A stretch of 64,000 nucleotides of DNA from Candidatus Thalassolituus haligoni (lineage in GTDB: Bacteria; Pseudomonadota; Gammaproteobacteria; Pseudomonadales; Oceanobacteraceae): NCBI RefSeq assembly GCF_041222825.1, contig NZ_CP139482.1, forward strand, positions 2,387,001-2,451,000, written 5' to 3'. This document shows, piece after piece, positions 27,920 to 35,924 of this stretch. The translations under genes were made by a program, and so were the position numbers. How positions within the stretch are numbered: position 1 is the stretch's first letter; every line of letters begins with the position of its first letter. The notes beneath the pieces were generated by a model. It searched no databases. It was not told where the DNA came from and saw only the letters and a program-made list of their open reading frames with translations.

Positions 27920-28483
27920 ATGAATCAAGTAGGCATCTTTTTTGGCACCGACACTGGCACCACCCGTCTGATCGGGAAAAAACTGGCCAAACTGCTCGGC
28001 GACGACATCGCCTCAAAACCATTAAACATCAACCGGGCGACACTCGACGATCTGATGCAATACCCGGCGTTGATTATCGGCACAGCGACCTATGGCGAAG
28101 GCCAGCTGCCAGGAACAGAAACCAATATCCGCAGCGGCAGCTGGCTGGATTTTCTGCCACAGCTGGAAGGGGCCGATTTCACCGGCAAAACCGTCGCCAT
28201 TTATGGGCTGGGCAATCAGGTAAAATACGGTGAGCGTTACTGCGACGCCATGTTCGAGCTATACAGCCTGTTTAAAGGACTCGGCGCTACAATCATCGGC
28301 AGCTGGGATACCGAAGGCTATATCTACTCGCAATCCCGAGCTGTGATCGATAACCGCTTTGTCGGCCTCGCGCTGGATAATAAAAACCAGGGAGTGGAAA
28401 CAGAAAAACGCATGGCTGGCTGGATTGAGCAGATCAAACCAGAACTCCTGGCGGCATTAGCACAAACAGAAGCTGTCGCTTAA
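27920..28483 (+). CDS. nifF: Long-chain flavodoxin, NifF-like
   Basis: The 187-residue electron carrier has the FMN phosphate-binding loop G-T-D-T-G-T-T-R (about residues 10-17) and the flavodoxin loops G-T-A-T-Y-G-E-G-Q-L and G-L-G-N-Q-V-K-Y-G-E-R-Y-C-D. The insertion around T-E-G-Y-I-Y-S-Q-S marks a long-chain type. Such flavodoxins pass electrons to nitrogenase reductase (NifF) or to biosynthetic enzymes (FldA). The sequence does not by itself separate the two. A NifA-type activator site with a sigma-54 promoter upstream, and nifX 700 bp downstream, favours nifF. An AAAGG site precedes the ATG. Confidence 0.82.
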   Translation: MNQVGIFFGTDTGTTRLIGKKLAKLLGDDIASKPLNINRATLDDLMQYPALIIGTATYGEGQLPGTETNIRSGSWLDFLPQLEGADFTGKTVAIYGLGNQVKYGERYCDAMFELYSLFKGLGATIIGSWDTEGYIYSQSRAVIDNRFVGLALDNKNQGVETEKRMAGWIEQIKPELLAALAQTEAVA

Positions 28484-28510
28484 ACAGCGATCCTTTCAGA
28501 CAGGCCTTTA

Positions 28511-28925
28511 ATAAGCTCCGCCCCTGGGAGTGCCAGCTGCCATGCTGGCCCGGCCTCGAATATTAATCACAACCCTGGCGGGCGCGGCGGCCCGCCCTCC
28601 CGGAACATCCAACGTCACGGATAATCTCCGCACCCTGGGAGCGCCAGCTGCCATGCTGGCCCCGCATAAAGTATTAGCCACAACCGCTGACGGCGGCGGC
28701 GGCCCACCCTCCCGGAACATCCAACGCCATGGATAAGCTCCGCATCCTGGGAGCGCCAGCTGCCATGCTGGCCCGGCCTCGAATATTAGCCACAACCCTG
28801 GCGGGCGCGGCGGCCCACCCTCCCGGAACATCCAACGCCATGGATAAGCTCCGCATCCTGGGAGCGCCAGCTGCCATGCTGGCCCGGCCTCGAATATTAG
28901 CCACAACCGCTGACGGGGCGGCGGC
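28511..28925. repeat. Tandem repeat, four copies of a ~111-bp unit
   Basis: A unit of 111-112 bp recurs with its CTGGGAG marker at 28524, 28635, 28747 and 28858; the last copy is cut short. Each unit contains the hairpin GCCAGCTGCCATGCTGGC (6-bp stem), a GC-rich G-G-C-G-C-G-G-C-G-G-C-C block and a conserved C-G-G-A-A-C-A-T-C-C segment. The third and fourth copies are nearly identical, so expansion is recent. Open frames crossing it on both strands are repetitive and have no start signals; I regard them as non-coding. It lies between nifF and nifX, just before the nifX activator site. Confidence 0.9.
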
Positions 28926-28980
28926 GCGCTATCCCAAGGTAAATTAGTGACGCTGTCCAAGAGTCAATGTCACCAAGATT

Positions 28981-28996
28981 TGTCAGAAAGCCGACA
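28981..28996 (+). promoter_or_regulatory. NifA upstream activator sequence for nifX
   Basis: TGT, ten bases, ACA matches the NifA consensus exactly. It lies 111 bp upstream of the -24 element, the usual distance for NifA enhancers. Confidence 0.8.
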
Positions 28997-29058
28997 AGGA
29001 GATAACTACTCTCCCCTCATCGAGGTTATTCCAGCGATCATTCCAATCACATATTTTT

Positions 29059-29071
29059 TAACCAATTGATT
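29059..29071 (-). promoter_or_regulatory. IHF site between NifA site and nifX promoter
   Basis: TAACCAATTGATT matches the IHF consensus (WATCAANNNNTTR) perfectly when read on the minus strand. IHF bends DNA between the activator and sigma-54 polymerase at many nif promoters, and this site lies midway between the two. Confidence 0.7.
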
Positions 29072-29106
29072 TTATTGAATTAAATCCAAGCTTGATGGGA
29101 TTTTTA

Positions 29107-29122
29107 TGGCCTGGTGTTTGCA
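29107..29122 (+). promoter_or_regulatory. Sigma-54 (-24/-12) promoter of nifX
   Basis: TGGCCT, five bases, TTGCA retains all invariant bases and a consensus -12 box. The nifX start codon follows 45 bp downstream. Confidence 0.82.
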
Positions 29123-29166
29123 ACACCATCGGTAACAGTCATTGACCCGTTGCCATCGGAGAGAGT

Positions 29167-29646
29167 ATGAGCGAATTGACAAGCGTCGCCTGCGTTGCAG
29201 ACGTAGAAGCCGACCCACAAGCAGTTCTGGTTGCCTTTGCCTCTATGGACGGCGATATGGTGGATCAGCATTTTGGTTCTGCCCAGGCGTTTTACCTGTT
29301 TGCCGTTAGCGCTGATTCTGCTGAATTACTGGCCAGTCAGGAATTCGGCCACGAAAAGAAAGATGGTAACGAAGACAAACTGAAACCCAAGCTGGCCTGG
29401 CTTGTGGGAGCCGACGTTGTTTACTGCGGTTCGATTGGTGGCTCGGCAACGCGTCAGCTCATTGCTCTGGGGGTCAATCCCATCAAGGTCAGTGGTGGCC
29501 CGGATGTTGAAGAATTGATCGAAGACATTCAAAAACAAATGAATGGCACGCCAGAATTCTGGTTGGCAAAAATATTAAAAGACAAATCGCAAAACAAAAC
29601 CGACAGTCGTTTTGACGATATGGATGACGAAGGCTGGGACGGATAA
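29167..29646 (+). CDS. nifX: Nitrogen fixation protein NifX
   Basis: NifX binds the NifB cofactor and passes intermediates during assembly of the nitrogenase iron-molybdenum cofactor. The 159-residue protein has the family blocks V-A-F-A-S-M-D, V-D-Q-H-F-G-S-A, K-D-G-N-E-D-K-L, V-Y-C-G-S-I-G-G-S-A-T-R-Q-L and the diagnostic C-terminal R-F-D-D-M-D-D-E-G-W-D. Length is as in Azotobacter NifX. A GGAGAG site stands just before the ATG. The gene has its own NifA site, IHF site and sigma-54 promoter. No nifB, nifE, nifN or nifHDK gene is in this window, so it is separate from the main cluster or at its edge. Confidence 0.92.
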   Translation: MSELTSVACVADVEADPQAVLVAFASMDGDMVDQHFGSAQAFYLFAVSADSAELLASQEFGHEKKDGNEDKLKPKLAWLVGADVVYCGSIGGSATRQLIALGVNPIKVSGGPDVEELIEDIQKQMNGTPEFWLAKILKDKSQNKTDSRFDDMDDEGWDG

Positions 29647-29731
29647 ATCATCGCCAGCCAGCCTTGCTCGGGGTTTCCGCATGATACAAGCACCGGCCAA
29701 GGCGTTTTACACCGGCCAGACCTGATATTTG

Positions 29732-30748
29732 CTACGCCGCTATCGCAGCATGCTGCTCCAACTGCTGAATAAATGCGTGTTTCTCTTCATCGCTCAAAAA
29801 GCTGGCGCGGAAACTGTTGGCCGCCAACTGCACTGCTTGCGCTTTGGTCATCCCCAGATCGTCCGCCAGTGCTTCAAAATTCTCGTTCATAAAGCCGCCA
29901 AAATAGGTGGGGTCATCCGAGTTCACCGTCACGCACAACCCCTGCTCCAGCATCTCCAGAATATTATGCTCGGCCATGGTGTTAAACACACACAAACGCA
30001 CGTTAGATAACGGACACACCGTCAGCGGCACTTGCTCAGCAATCAAACGCTTCACCAGGGCCTCGTCTTCCACACAACGCACACCGTGATCAACACGATC
30101 CACCTGCAGCACATCCAACGCCCCCCAGATGTACTCCGGTGGCCCTTCTTCCCCGGCATGAGCAATCAGCTTATAACCCTGCTCTTTAGCCTTGGCGTAC
30201 AGCCGTGCAAATTTTTCTGGCGGATTACCCAACTCCGAACTGGCCAAACCAATTCCCACAAAATCGTTCCGGAATGGCTCTACGCTATCCAGCATCGCAA
30301 GGGCTTCTTCCTCACTCAGATGACGCAACAAACTCAGGATCATCAACGCCGATTGGCCATTTTGTGCTTTGGCAGCTGCAATCGCCTTACAGAAACCTGC
30401 CAGCACAGTTTCAACTGCCACGCCATACGGCAGATAGGTTTGAGGTTCCACCATGATTTCGGTATGAACAATATTCTGCTCACAGCACTTATCAAGGTAG
30501 TCCTTCATCAGGTAATAAAAGTCCTCCTCGTCACGCAATACCGAGGCACCCAGGTAATACAAATCCAGAAAACTTTGCAGATCGTCAAAATTGTAGGCCT
30601 GCTCCACCGACTCAACGCTGTCGTAAGGAATCTCAACGCCATTTTTAGCGGCCAGCTGAAGCAGGCGACTGGCCTGCAAGCTGCCGTCGATGTGCAAATG
30701 AAGTTCGGCTTTGGGCATGGCACGCAGCCATTGTTTGAAATCGTTCAT
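29732..30748 (-). CDS. Adenosine/adenine deaminase
   Basis: The 338-residue amidohydrolase has metal ligands in E-L-H-L-H-I-D-G-S-L near residue 18 and in L-I-A-H-A-G-E-E-G-P. Further catalytic residues appear in D-H-G-V-R-C and T-V-N-S-D-D-P-T-Y-F-G-G. It converts adenosine or adenine to inosine or hypoxanthine in purine salvage. The M-P-K-A-E-L-H-L-H start and H-A-G-E-E-G-P-P-E-Y-I-W segment resemble the Pseudomonas/fungal adenine deaminase branch more than E. coli Add, so adenine is the more likely substrate. That choice is inferred from motif memory. The gene converges on nifX. Confidence 0.88.
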   Translation of the reverse strand: MNDFKQWLRAMPKAELHLHIDGSLQASRLLQLAAKNGVEIPYDSVESVEQAYNFDDLQSFLDLYYLGASVLRDEEDFYYLMKDYLDKCCEQNIVHTEIMVEPQTYLPYGVAVETVLAGFCKAIAAAKAQNGQSALMILSLLRHLSEEEALAMLDSVEPFRNDFVGIGLASSELGNPPEKFARLYAKAKEQGYKLIAHAGEEGPPEYIWGALDVLQVDRVDHGVRCVEDEALVKRLIAEQVPLTVCPLSNVRLCVFNTMAEHNILEMLEQGLCVTVNSDDPTYFGGFMNENFEALADDLGMTKAQAVQLAANSFRASFLSDEEKHAFIQQLEQHAAIAA

Positions 30749-30895
30749 GCGGACCTGTGGTGTCAGTCATCGTATTACAAGGATAGTCGGTCGAACCCGA
30801 CCGCTCGGTCAGGTATTGTGCCGCAGTAAAAGAAACAGAGCCAGCAGGAAGCTGACAGTCACCTCAGATAATCTTAAGTGATCAGAATGCTTGAT

Positions 30896-31354
30896 CTACT
30901 CGCTCGGTGAACAACTGCTTTCACACGCACGACAAGCCTGTCGCCTGGCTTTGTGCTTTTTAGGAAAGCTCTCCCCATCATCGTAATCGATAAACGCGTC
31001 GTAGTGATCATGAGCTCGCTTGACGTTGTCCGGGTGTTTGATCGGACACCAGTACCACTCCGTGCGCCCAGCCACTTCGCAAGCATACGCAAACACACCA
31101 TTGGCATAATCGCAGTACAAGCAATTGATTTTTTGCATCAGCGTCAGATACGACAATTTGCCACGGTCGAGCGCCAGATATTCCCGCCGATTCACCTTGG
31201 GAATCTGATACACCGGAAAACACATGGCCTGATACAGCGACACAAACACATCCGCAACCACCACCGGAATAATCAGGCCGTAAATCGCAGGTGCCGTGAT
31301 CGCAATTAACAAAAAATGCTTGGGGTTCTTCTTGATCCGTTGCAGCAGAGCCAT
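30896..31354 (-). CDS. Conserved membrane-anchored protein with Cys motif, unknown function
   Basis: The 152-residue product has one strong hydrophobic stretch (about residues 14-45) and then a soluble domain with I-N-C-L-Y-C-D-Y-A-N-G-V-F-A-Y and E-W-Y-W-C-P-I-K-H. I recall similar small proteins in proteobacteria, annotated as hypothetical. Cysteines in C-x2-C, C-P-I-K-H and a C-terminal C-x2-C-x3-C could bind a metal, but no known fold was recognised. The start M-A-L-L-Q-R follows AAGGA; the frame extends upstream for 25 codons without a site. It lies between the deaminase and scoB on the same strand. Confidence 0.6.
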   Translation of the reverse strand: MALLQRIKKNPKHFLLIAITAPAIYGLIIPVVVADVFVSLYQAMCFPVYQIPKVNRREYLALDRGKLSYLTLMQKINCLYCDYANGVFAYACEVAGRTEWYWCPIKHPDNVKRAHDHYDAFIDYDDGESFPKKHKARRQACRACESSCSPSE

Positions 31355-31562
31355 GATCGATGTCCTTGGAGTCACTGGAGCAGAATATAACGAAAGCAGA
31401 TCACGAAACACCAGCGGGAAACCTCTCAACTGACTGCAAACTCCGTCAGTACCAAAGAATTCAGTACCTGTTTTTCTGCCAATACTCCCGCCAGACCGAT
31501 TACTGCCTTCTTAGCAGGAATCCGCGCACGAGGCGGGTTCAATATTCAGAATGGCGTGTAAC

Positions 31563-31598
31563 AAAAAGCCCGGCCAGATTGCTCTGGCCGGGCTTTTT
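31563..31598. terminator. Bidirectional rho-independent terminator after scoB
   Basis: A perfect 16-bp stem including its A and T runs (31563-31578 with 31583-31598, loop TTGC). It ends the scoAB transcript on the minus strand and can also block plus-strand read-through. Confidence 0.93.
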
Positions 31599-31698
31599 GT
31601 TACTGCTGTCAAATTCCAGCGTGATACCTGTTCCGTTGTGCTGTCCTGCTCAATAAAACAGCATCTAGAAGCCTGGTTTTTCAGATATTAGAAGCCGA

Positions 31699-32355
31699 TC
31701 AGAACGTCATTTCCGGTACGTCGTCTGGTACGATCAGTTTACCGGCGGTTTTTTCGATGATTTCTTCTACCGATACGCCGGGTGCGCGTTCTTTCAAGTG
31801 GAAGGCACCGTCTTCAATTTCGAGCCAGGCCAGGTCGGTAAGGACTTTTTTGATACAGCCCTTGCCGGTGAGTGGCAGGCTGCATTCTGGCAACAGTTTG
31901 GATTCACCGTGTTTGGAGGCGTGGGTCATGGTGACGATGATATTGTCGGCACCGGCCACCAGATCCATTGCACCACCCATGCCTTTGATCAGTTTGCCGG
32001 GGATCATCCAGCTGGCGATGTTGCCGTTGACGTCCACTTCGAATGCACCCAGTACGGTCAGGTCAACGTGGCCACCGCGGATCATGGCGAAAGATTCAGC
32101 CGAGCTAAAAATAGACGCGCCCGGTACAGCGGTAACGGTCTGTTTGCCAGCGTTGATCATGTCGGCGTCGATTTCGGCTTCGGTAGGGAACTGCCCCATG
32201 CCTAACAAGCCGTTTTCTGATTGCAACATCACTTCCATACCGGCGGGCACGTAGTTGGCCACCAGCGTCGGAATACCAATACCCAGGTTTACGTAGAAAC
32301 CATCCTGAAGTTCGCGAGCTACACGCTGTGCCATTTGTTCACGAGTAAGAGCCAT
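31699..32355 (-). CDS. scoB: 3-oxoacid CoA-transferase, subunit B
   Basis: The 218-residue beta subunit has the catalytic glutamate motif S-E-N-G-L-L-G and the family segments V-N-L-G-I-G-I-P-T-L, G-A-F-E-V-D-V-N-G-N-I-A-S-W and G-M-G-G-A-M-D-L-V-A-G. With subunit A it moves CoA from succinyl-CoA (or acetyl-CoA) to acetoacetate, feeding ketone-body or polyhydroxybutyrate-derived acetoacetate into central metabolism. The start M-A-L-T-R is chosen because AGGTGA lies 6 bp upstream and ATG is preferred over a GTG three codons earlier. scoA lies 35 bp upstream in the same operon. Confidence 0.92.
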   Translation of the reverse strand: MALTREQMAQRVARELQDGFYVNLGIGIPTLVANYVPAGMEVMLQSENGLLGMGQFPTEAEIDADMINAGKQTVTAVPGASIFSSAESFAMIRGGHVDLTVLGAFEVDVNGNIASWMIPGKLIKGMGGAMDLVAGADNIIVTMTHASKHGESKLLPECSLPLTGKGCIKKVLTDLAWLEIEDGAFHLKERAPGVSVEEIIEKTAGKLIVPDDVPEMTF

Positions 32356-32390
32356 TGTCGTCACCTGTTGTTAGTTGTGTAGTCGTTGAA

Positions 32391-33092
32391 TCAGCTGTCA
32401 GACACTGTCCGCTTTTCGATACGCTTTTCGAAGCTACCGACGATCAAGCGGTTGACATAAATGCCTGGGGTGTGGATCTGGGAAGGTTCCAGTTCACCAA
32501 CTTCCACCAGCTCTTCTACCTCTACAACGGTGATTTTTCCGGCAGTGGCTGCCATCGGATTGAAGTTCTGTGCCGTATGGCGATACATCACATTGCCATA
32601 CCGGTCGGCTTTCCAGCCTTTTACAATCGCAAAATCTCCTTGAATGGATTCTTCCAACAGGTATTCACGGCCATGAAACTCACGCGTATCTTTGCCTTCC
32701 GCGACCGGCGTACCAACGCCAGTGGCGGTATAAAAAGCTGGAATACCTGCGCCCGCAGCACGCATTTTTTCAGCCAGGGTACCTTGCGGGGTCAATTCCA
32801 CTTCCAGCTCACCATTTAGCAATTGCTTCTCGAACATGGCGTTTTCACCCACGTAAGAAGAAATCATTTTTTTAACTTGCTTGTCTTCCAACAAAATACC
32901 AAGACCGAAACCGTCCACACCGCAGTTGTTCGATACAATCGTCAACTCACGAGTGCCTTTGTTCTTGATCTCGGCGATCAGATTTTCCGGAATACCACAC
33001 AGGCCAAAACCGCCAGCGATGACGGTCATGCCGTCTTCGAGCCCTTCCATTGCCTCGGCATAACTGCCAACGACCTTATCAAAACCTGCCAT
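32391..33092 (-). CDS. scoA: 3-oxoacid CoA-transferase, subunit A
   Basis: The 233-residue alpha subunit shows [16 protein letters not shown] near the N-terminus, [18 protein letters not shown] and [23 protein letters not shown]. All belong to CoA-transferase family I alpha chains. It forms the active hetero-oligomer with ScoB. AGGAGA precedes the ATG at good distance. A 13-bp palindrome sits directly upstream of that site. Confidence 0.93.
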   Translation of the reverse strand: MAGFDKVVGSYAEAMEGLEDGMTVIAGGFGLCGIPENLIAEIKNKGTRELTIVSNNCGVDGFGLGILLEDKQVKKMISSYVGENAMFEKQLLNGELEVELTPQGTLAEKMRAAGAGIPAFYTATGVGTPVAEGKDTREFHGREYLLEESIQGDFAIVKGWKADRYGNVMYRHTAQNFNPMAATAGKITVVEVEELVEVGELEPSQIHTPGIYVNRLIVGSFEKRIEKRTVSDS

Positions 33093-33497
33093 GTTTGTTC
33101 TCCTGGCACCAGGTGCCTGTCACAGAGTATAAATGCTGGATTAGTTAGGATTATTTGAGCCTGACGAGTTCCTTGTACCCAGTGGAACCTGCCGAATAAC
33201 CTGTATGACGCCCCCAGTCTCGTCGATTTCTTTTAATTCGTTAAGTAGATTATTCGGATATATTGATTTGTTTTTCAAACGAATCACCATTCCCACAACC
33301 AATACGTAGTGCCGAAGAGCATATTGAGTGATGCAATGGGTTCCCGTCACCATGACCAAAGTGGACTAAGCTGTATTTCAGAGCATACCGATACGAATTT
33401 GGCCTATCGCCAGCATCACCACGGCGGATGACTACGGAGGATTATCCCTTCTATCCACGAAAACAGGGCCGTTTGGCAAAAAACGGGGATTCGACGC
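33093..33497. other. Intergenic region between divergent scoA and DUF6351-type gene
   Basis: About 405 bp with no recognised gene. GGCACC-A-GGTGCC at 33105-33117 is a short palindrome touching the scoA ribosome binding site and might be an operator. A 72-codon open frame on the minus strand (33141-33359) has no ribosome binding site or family motif. The rest should hold both divergent promoters, but no clear hexamers were found. Confidence 0.4.
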
Positions 33498-35720
33498 ATG
33501 AAAAAGGGTTTACTGGTAGCACTGTTGCTGCTGGCCGCAGGTTCGGGTTATGGCTACCACTATTATATGGAACTGCGCCAGCAGGCCGGGCTCGACAGTC
33601 CCTGGCCCAGGGTCGTTGGTATTCCGCCACAAGCCCGCCAGACAAATCTGCCGCCCTATCAGGGGGTGTTTCCCCGCTTCCAGACCTTGCCGGAGGAATA
33701 TTTCCACTTTCCGATTGATTTGGGAGACAAGGGGCCGATAGAACCGCTCAATGCTGGATCGTTACAGTATCCCTTTTTATGTCAGAGCGAAGAATCCGGA
33801 CTGGGGCAGCCACTGGTCGATAACACTCAGGGCTGGGGGGTGCCGGTATTTGCCGAAACCCCGAACGGCAAACGTTCGGATTTGATTGTTGGCTACAGTA
33901 AGAATTGCAGCCTGCGCTCTCAGCTGCATTATCTGTATTACCTCAACGACGACCGCAAATACCCGCAGCAGGTCGATGCCGACATCCTGAAAGTGCCCAC
34001 CAACACAGAGCTGCTGATACGGGCAGAAACTGGCACGATCAACCGCTATATGTATACCCTGCTGATGCCAACGACCGATCAGGATCGGCCCGCCGACCCC
34101 GATACAACACTCTGGAACCACAAACTGATTTACTACTTCAAGGGTGGTATCAGCATTGGCTTCCAACAGGGCAAACTGCGTCTGGATCGGATCATCAAGG
34201 AAATGCGGCCAGCGCTGGAACAAGGTTATGCGGTGATCTATTCCACCGCTAACGAGACCAACAACACTTACAACATTCGCCTGCAGGAAGATACCGCACG
34301 GCGGGTAAAACGCCAGTTTATCGGCCGCTATGGGCAGCCACTGTACACCATGGGGTTGGGCGGATCGGGTGGCGGTTTGCAGCAATATCTGTTGGCCCAG
34401 AATGCTCCGGGGCTGCTTGATGGCGGTGTTGCCTTGATCGCTTACCCGGATATGGTGACGCAAACCCTGTACGCGCTGGATTGCGAACTACTGGAGTACT
34501 ACTTCGACCATCTCGCCAGCGATCACCTTTTTTGGCGCATCCCGGCCAATCGTCAAGCAGTGATGGGACTGAGTGTTGCGCCCGATCAGAACACCGGCAA
34601 ACAGCCCCGTATGGCCTGGCTGGCAGGGCTGGCTCAATTGCTACGCGGGCAATGGCCTGGCGATACCCCCCCCGGCTCTGAATGCAACGCGGGCTGGCGC
34701 GGTTCTACGCCCCTGATCAATAACCCGGAATTTCATACCGCATGGGATCGTTTTACACGCCCGGTACGTCAGCACAGCGACTGGACTCACTGGCAAGACA
34801 ACCGCGACGTCTATGGTACCGATGACAGTGGCCGGGCCTATTCCCCCTGGAGCAACCTGGGTGTGCAATACGGCTTGCAGGCACTGCGCCAGCACGTCAT
34901 ATCACCTACACAATTTCTTGAACTGAATGCCCGTATTGGTGCCTGGAAACCCGCAGACGACATGCAGCCTGCACGGCTCTGGCATCTGGGTGGAGACCCA
35001 AGGCTTTACCGGCTGACGCCTTACAGCGAACACAACATGACTCACAACGGCAACGTGATGACCGTGGCTCCGCGTTTCCATGGCAGCCTTGCCGCCGCCA
35101 AAGGTGCCTATCAGGCAGGCAGTGTCTTCCTCGGCAAGATCGACGTCCCTATCATGGACGTGCGTATGTATCTGGATCCCGAACAAAACATCCACCACAG
35201 CTGGGCAGCGCTGTCGATTCGCCAGCGCTTGCTCGACGCAGGCACCAACATTGGCCTTAGCCCGCTCTGGATCACAGCCAAACCCTACAACCCTATGTGG
35301 AATGCGGTTGCGGTGATGGATCAATGGCTGATGGGTATAAATCAGGGCTTGTCGGCCTTACAAGCCAAGCCACCACTGGCCCGCGATACCTGCTTCAGCA
35401 AAGACAAACAAGTCATCGCCACTGGCGCGCAGGTCTGGGACGGCGATTGGAACGGGAAACCGGACGGTCCCTGCAGCCAACGGATGCCGTTTTTCAAAGG
35501 TTCACGGCAGGTTGCTGGAGACAACTATGCTGGCCATACCTTCCATTGTCACTTGCAGCCCGTCGAACAAGCACTGGCGCAAGGATTATATCGACCGGTG
35601 AATATGCACCCCTATCTGACAACGCTGCAAAAAATCTTCAGTCATGGGGTGTGTGATTACCGGCAAGCGGATCTGGCATTTCCCAAGCAACTCATCAAGC
35701 AACCACCAACAAGCGAATAA
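33498..35720 (+). CDS. Large exported alpha/beta-hydrolase-like protein (DUF6351-type), first copy
   Basis: The 740-residue protein has an N-terminal hydrophobic segment (about residues 4-20) acting as signal or membrane anchor. A nucleophile-elbow-like motif G-L-G-G-S-G-G-G-L-Q-Q lies at Ser290, followed by G-G-V-A-L-I-A-Y-P-D-M. The C-terminal half has H-N-M-T-H-N-G and cysteines in likely disulfide pairs. It resembles DUF6351 proteins, which are predicted exported hydrolases of unknown substrate; this name is from memory of motif and size. A GGGGA site precedes the ATG. The gene is followed 204 bp later by a paralogue sharing most blocks. Its location next to scoAB hints at a link with hydroxyacid or polyester use, but this is weak. 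Confidence 0.6.
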   Translation: MKKGLLVALLLLAAGSGYGYHYYMELRQQAGLDSPWPRVVGIPPQARQTNLPPYQGVFPRFQTLPEEYFHFPIDLGDKGPIEPLNAGSLQYPFLCQSEESGLGQPLVDNTQGWGVPVFAETPNGKRSDLIVGYSKNCSLRSQLHYLYYLNDDRKYPQQVDADILKVPTNTELLIRAETGTINRYMYTLLMPTTDQDRPADPDTTLWNHKLIYYFKGGISIGFQQGKLRLDRIIKEMRPALEQGYAVIYSTANETNNTYNIRLQEDTARRVKRQFIGRYGQPLYTMGLGGSGGGLQQYLLAQNAPGLLDGGVALIAYPDMVTQTLYALDCELLEYYFDHLASDHLFWRIPANRQAVMGLSVAPDQNTGKQPRMAWLAGLAQLLRGQWPGDTPPGSECNAGWRGSTPLINNPEFHTAWDRFTRPVRQHSDWTHWQDNRDVYGTDDSGRAYSPWSNLGVQYGLQALRQHVISPTQFLELNARIGAWKPADDMQPARLWHLGGDPRLYRLTPYSEHNMTHNGNVMTVAPRFHGSLAAAKGAYQAGSVFLGKIDVPIMDVRMYLDPEQNIHHSWAALSIRQRLLDAGTNIGLSPLWITAKPYNPMWNAVAVMDQWLMGINQGLSALQAKPPLARDTCFSKDKQVIATGAQVWDGDWNGKPDGPCSQRMPFFKGSRQVAGDNYAGHTFHCHLQPVEQALAQGLYRPVNMHPYLTTLQKIFSHGVCDYRQADLAFPKQLIKQPPTSE

Positions 35721-35924
35721 CCCGAACAGACCATCTCCTGCCCGCGTGATTATGGCGCGAAGATGGTACTGACCTCCGCCACAGTATATCGTGGCGCTAC
35801 GGGCAGATACGTTGCAACAATCAAAACCGATGCTGGATTCAGACGCACACAGCCGAACAGTCTCGGGTCATCCAAACCAATAATTTATATTCCCGTTATT
35901 TTCTGACTTTACCGGACGATCCCT

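Noticed and set aside
28511..28925. CRISPR array
   Set aside because: Units are ~111 bp with nearly constant sequence throughout; there are no short repeats separated by unique spacers and no cas genes.
28508..28960. 150-codon repetitive open frame on the minus strand of the tandem repeat
   Set aside because: The frame exists only because the repeat unit lacks stops in that frame; composition is extreme and no ribosome binding site or signal is present.
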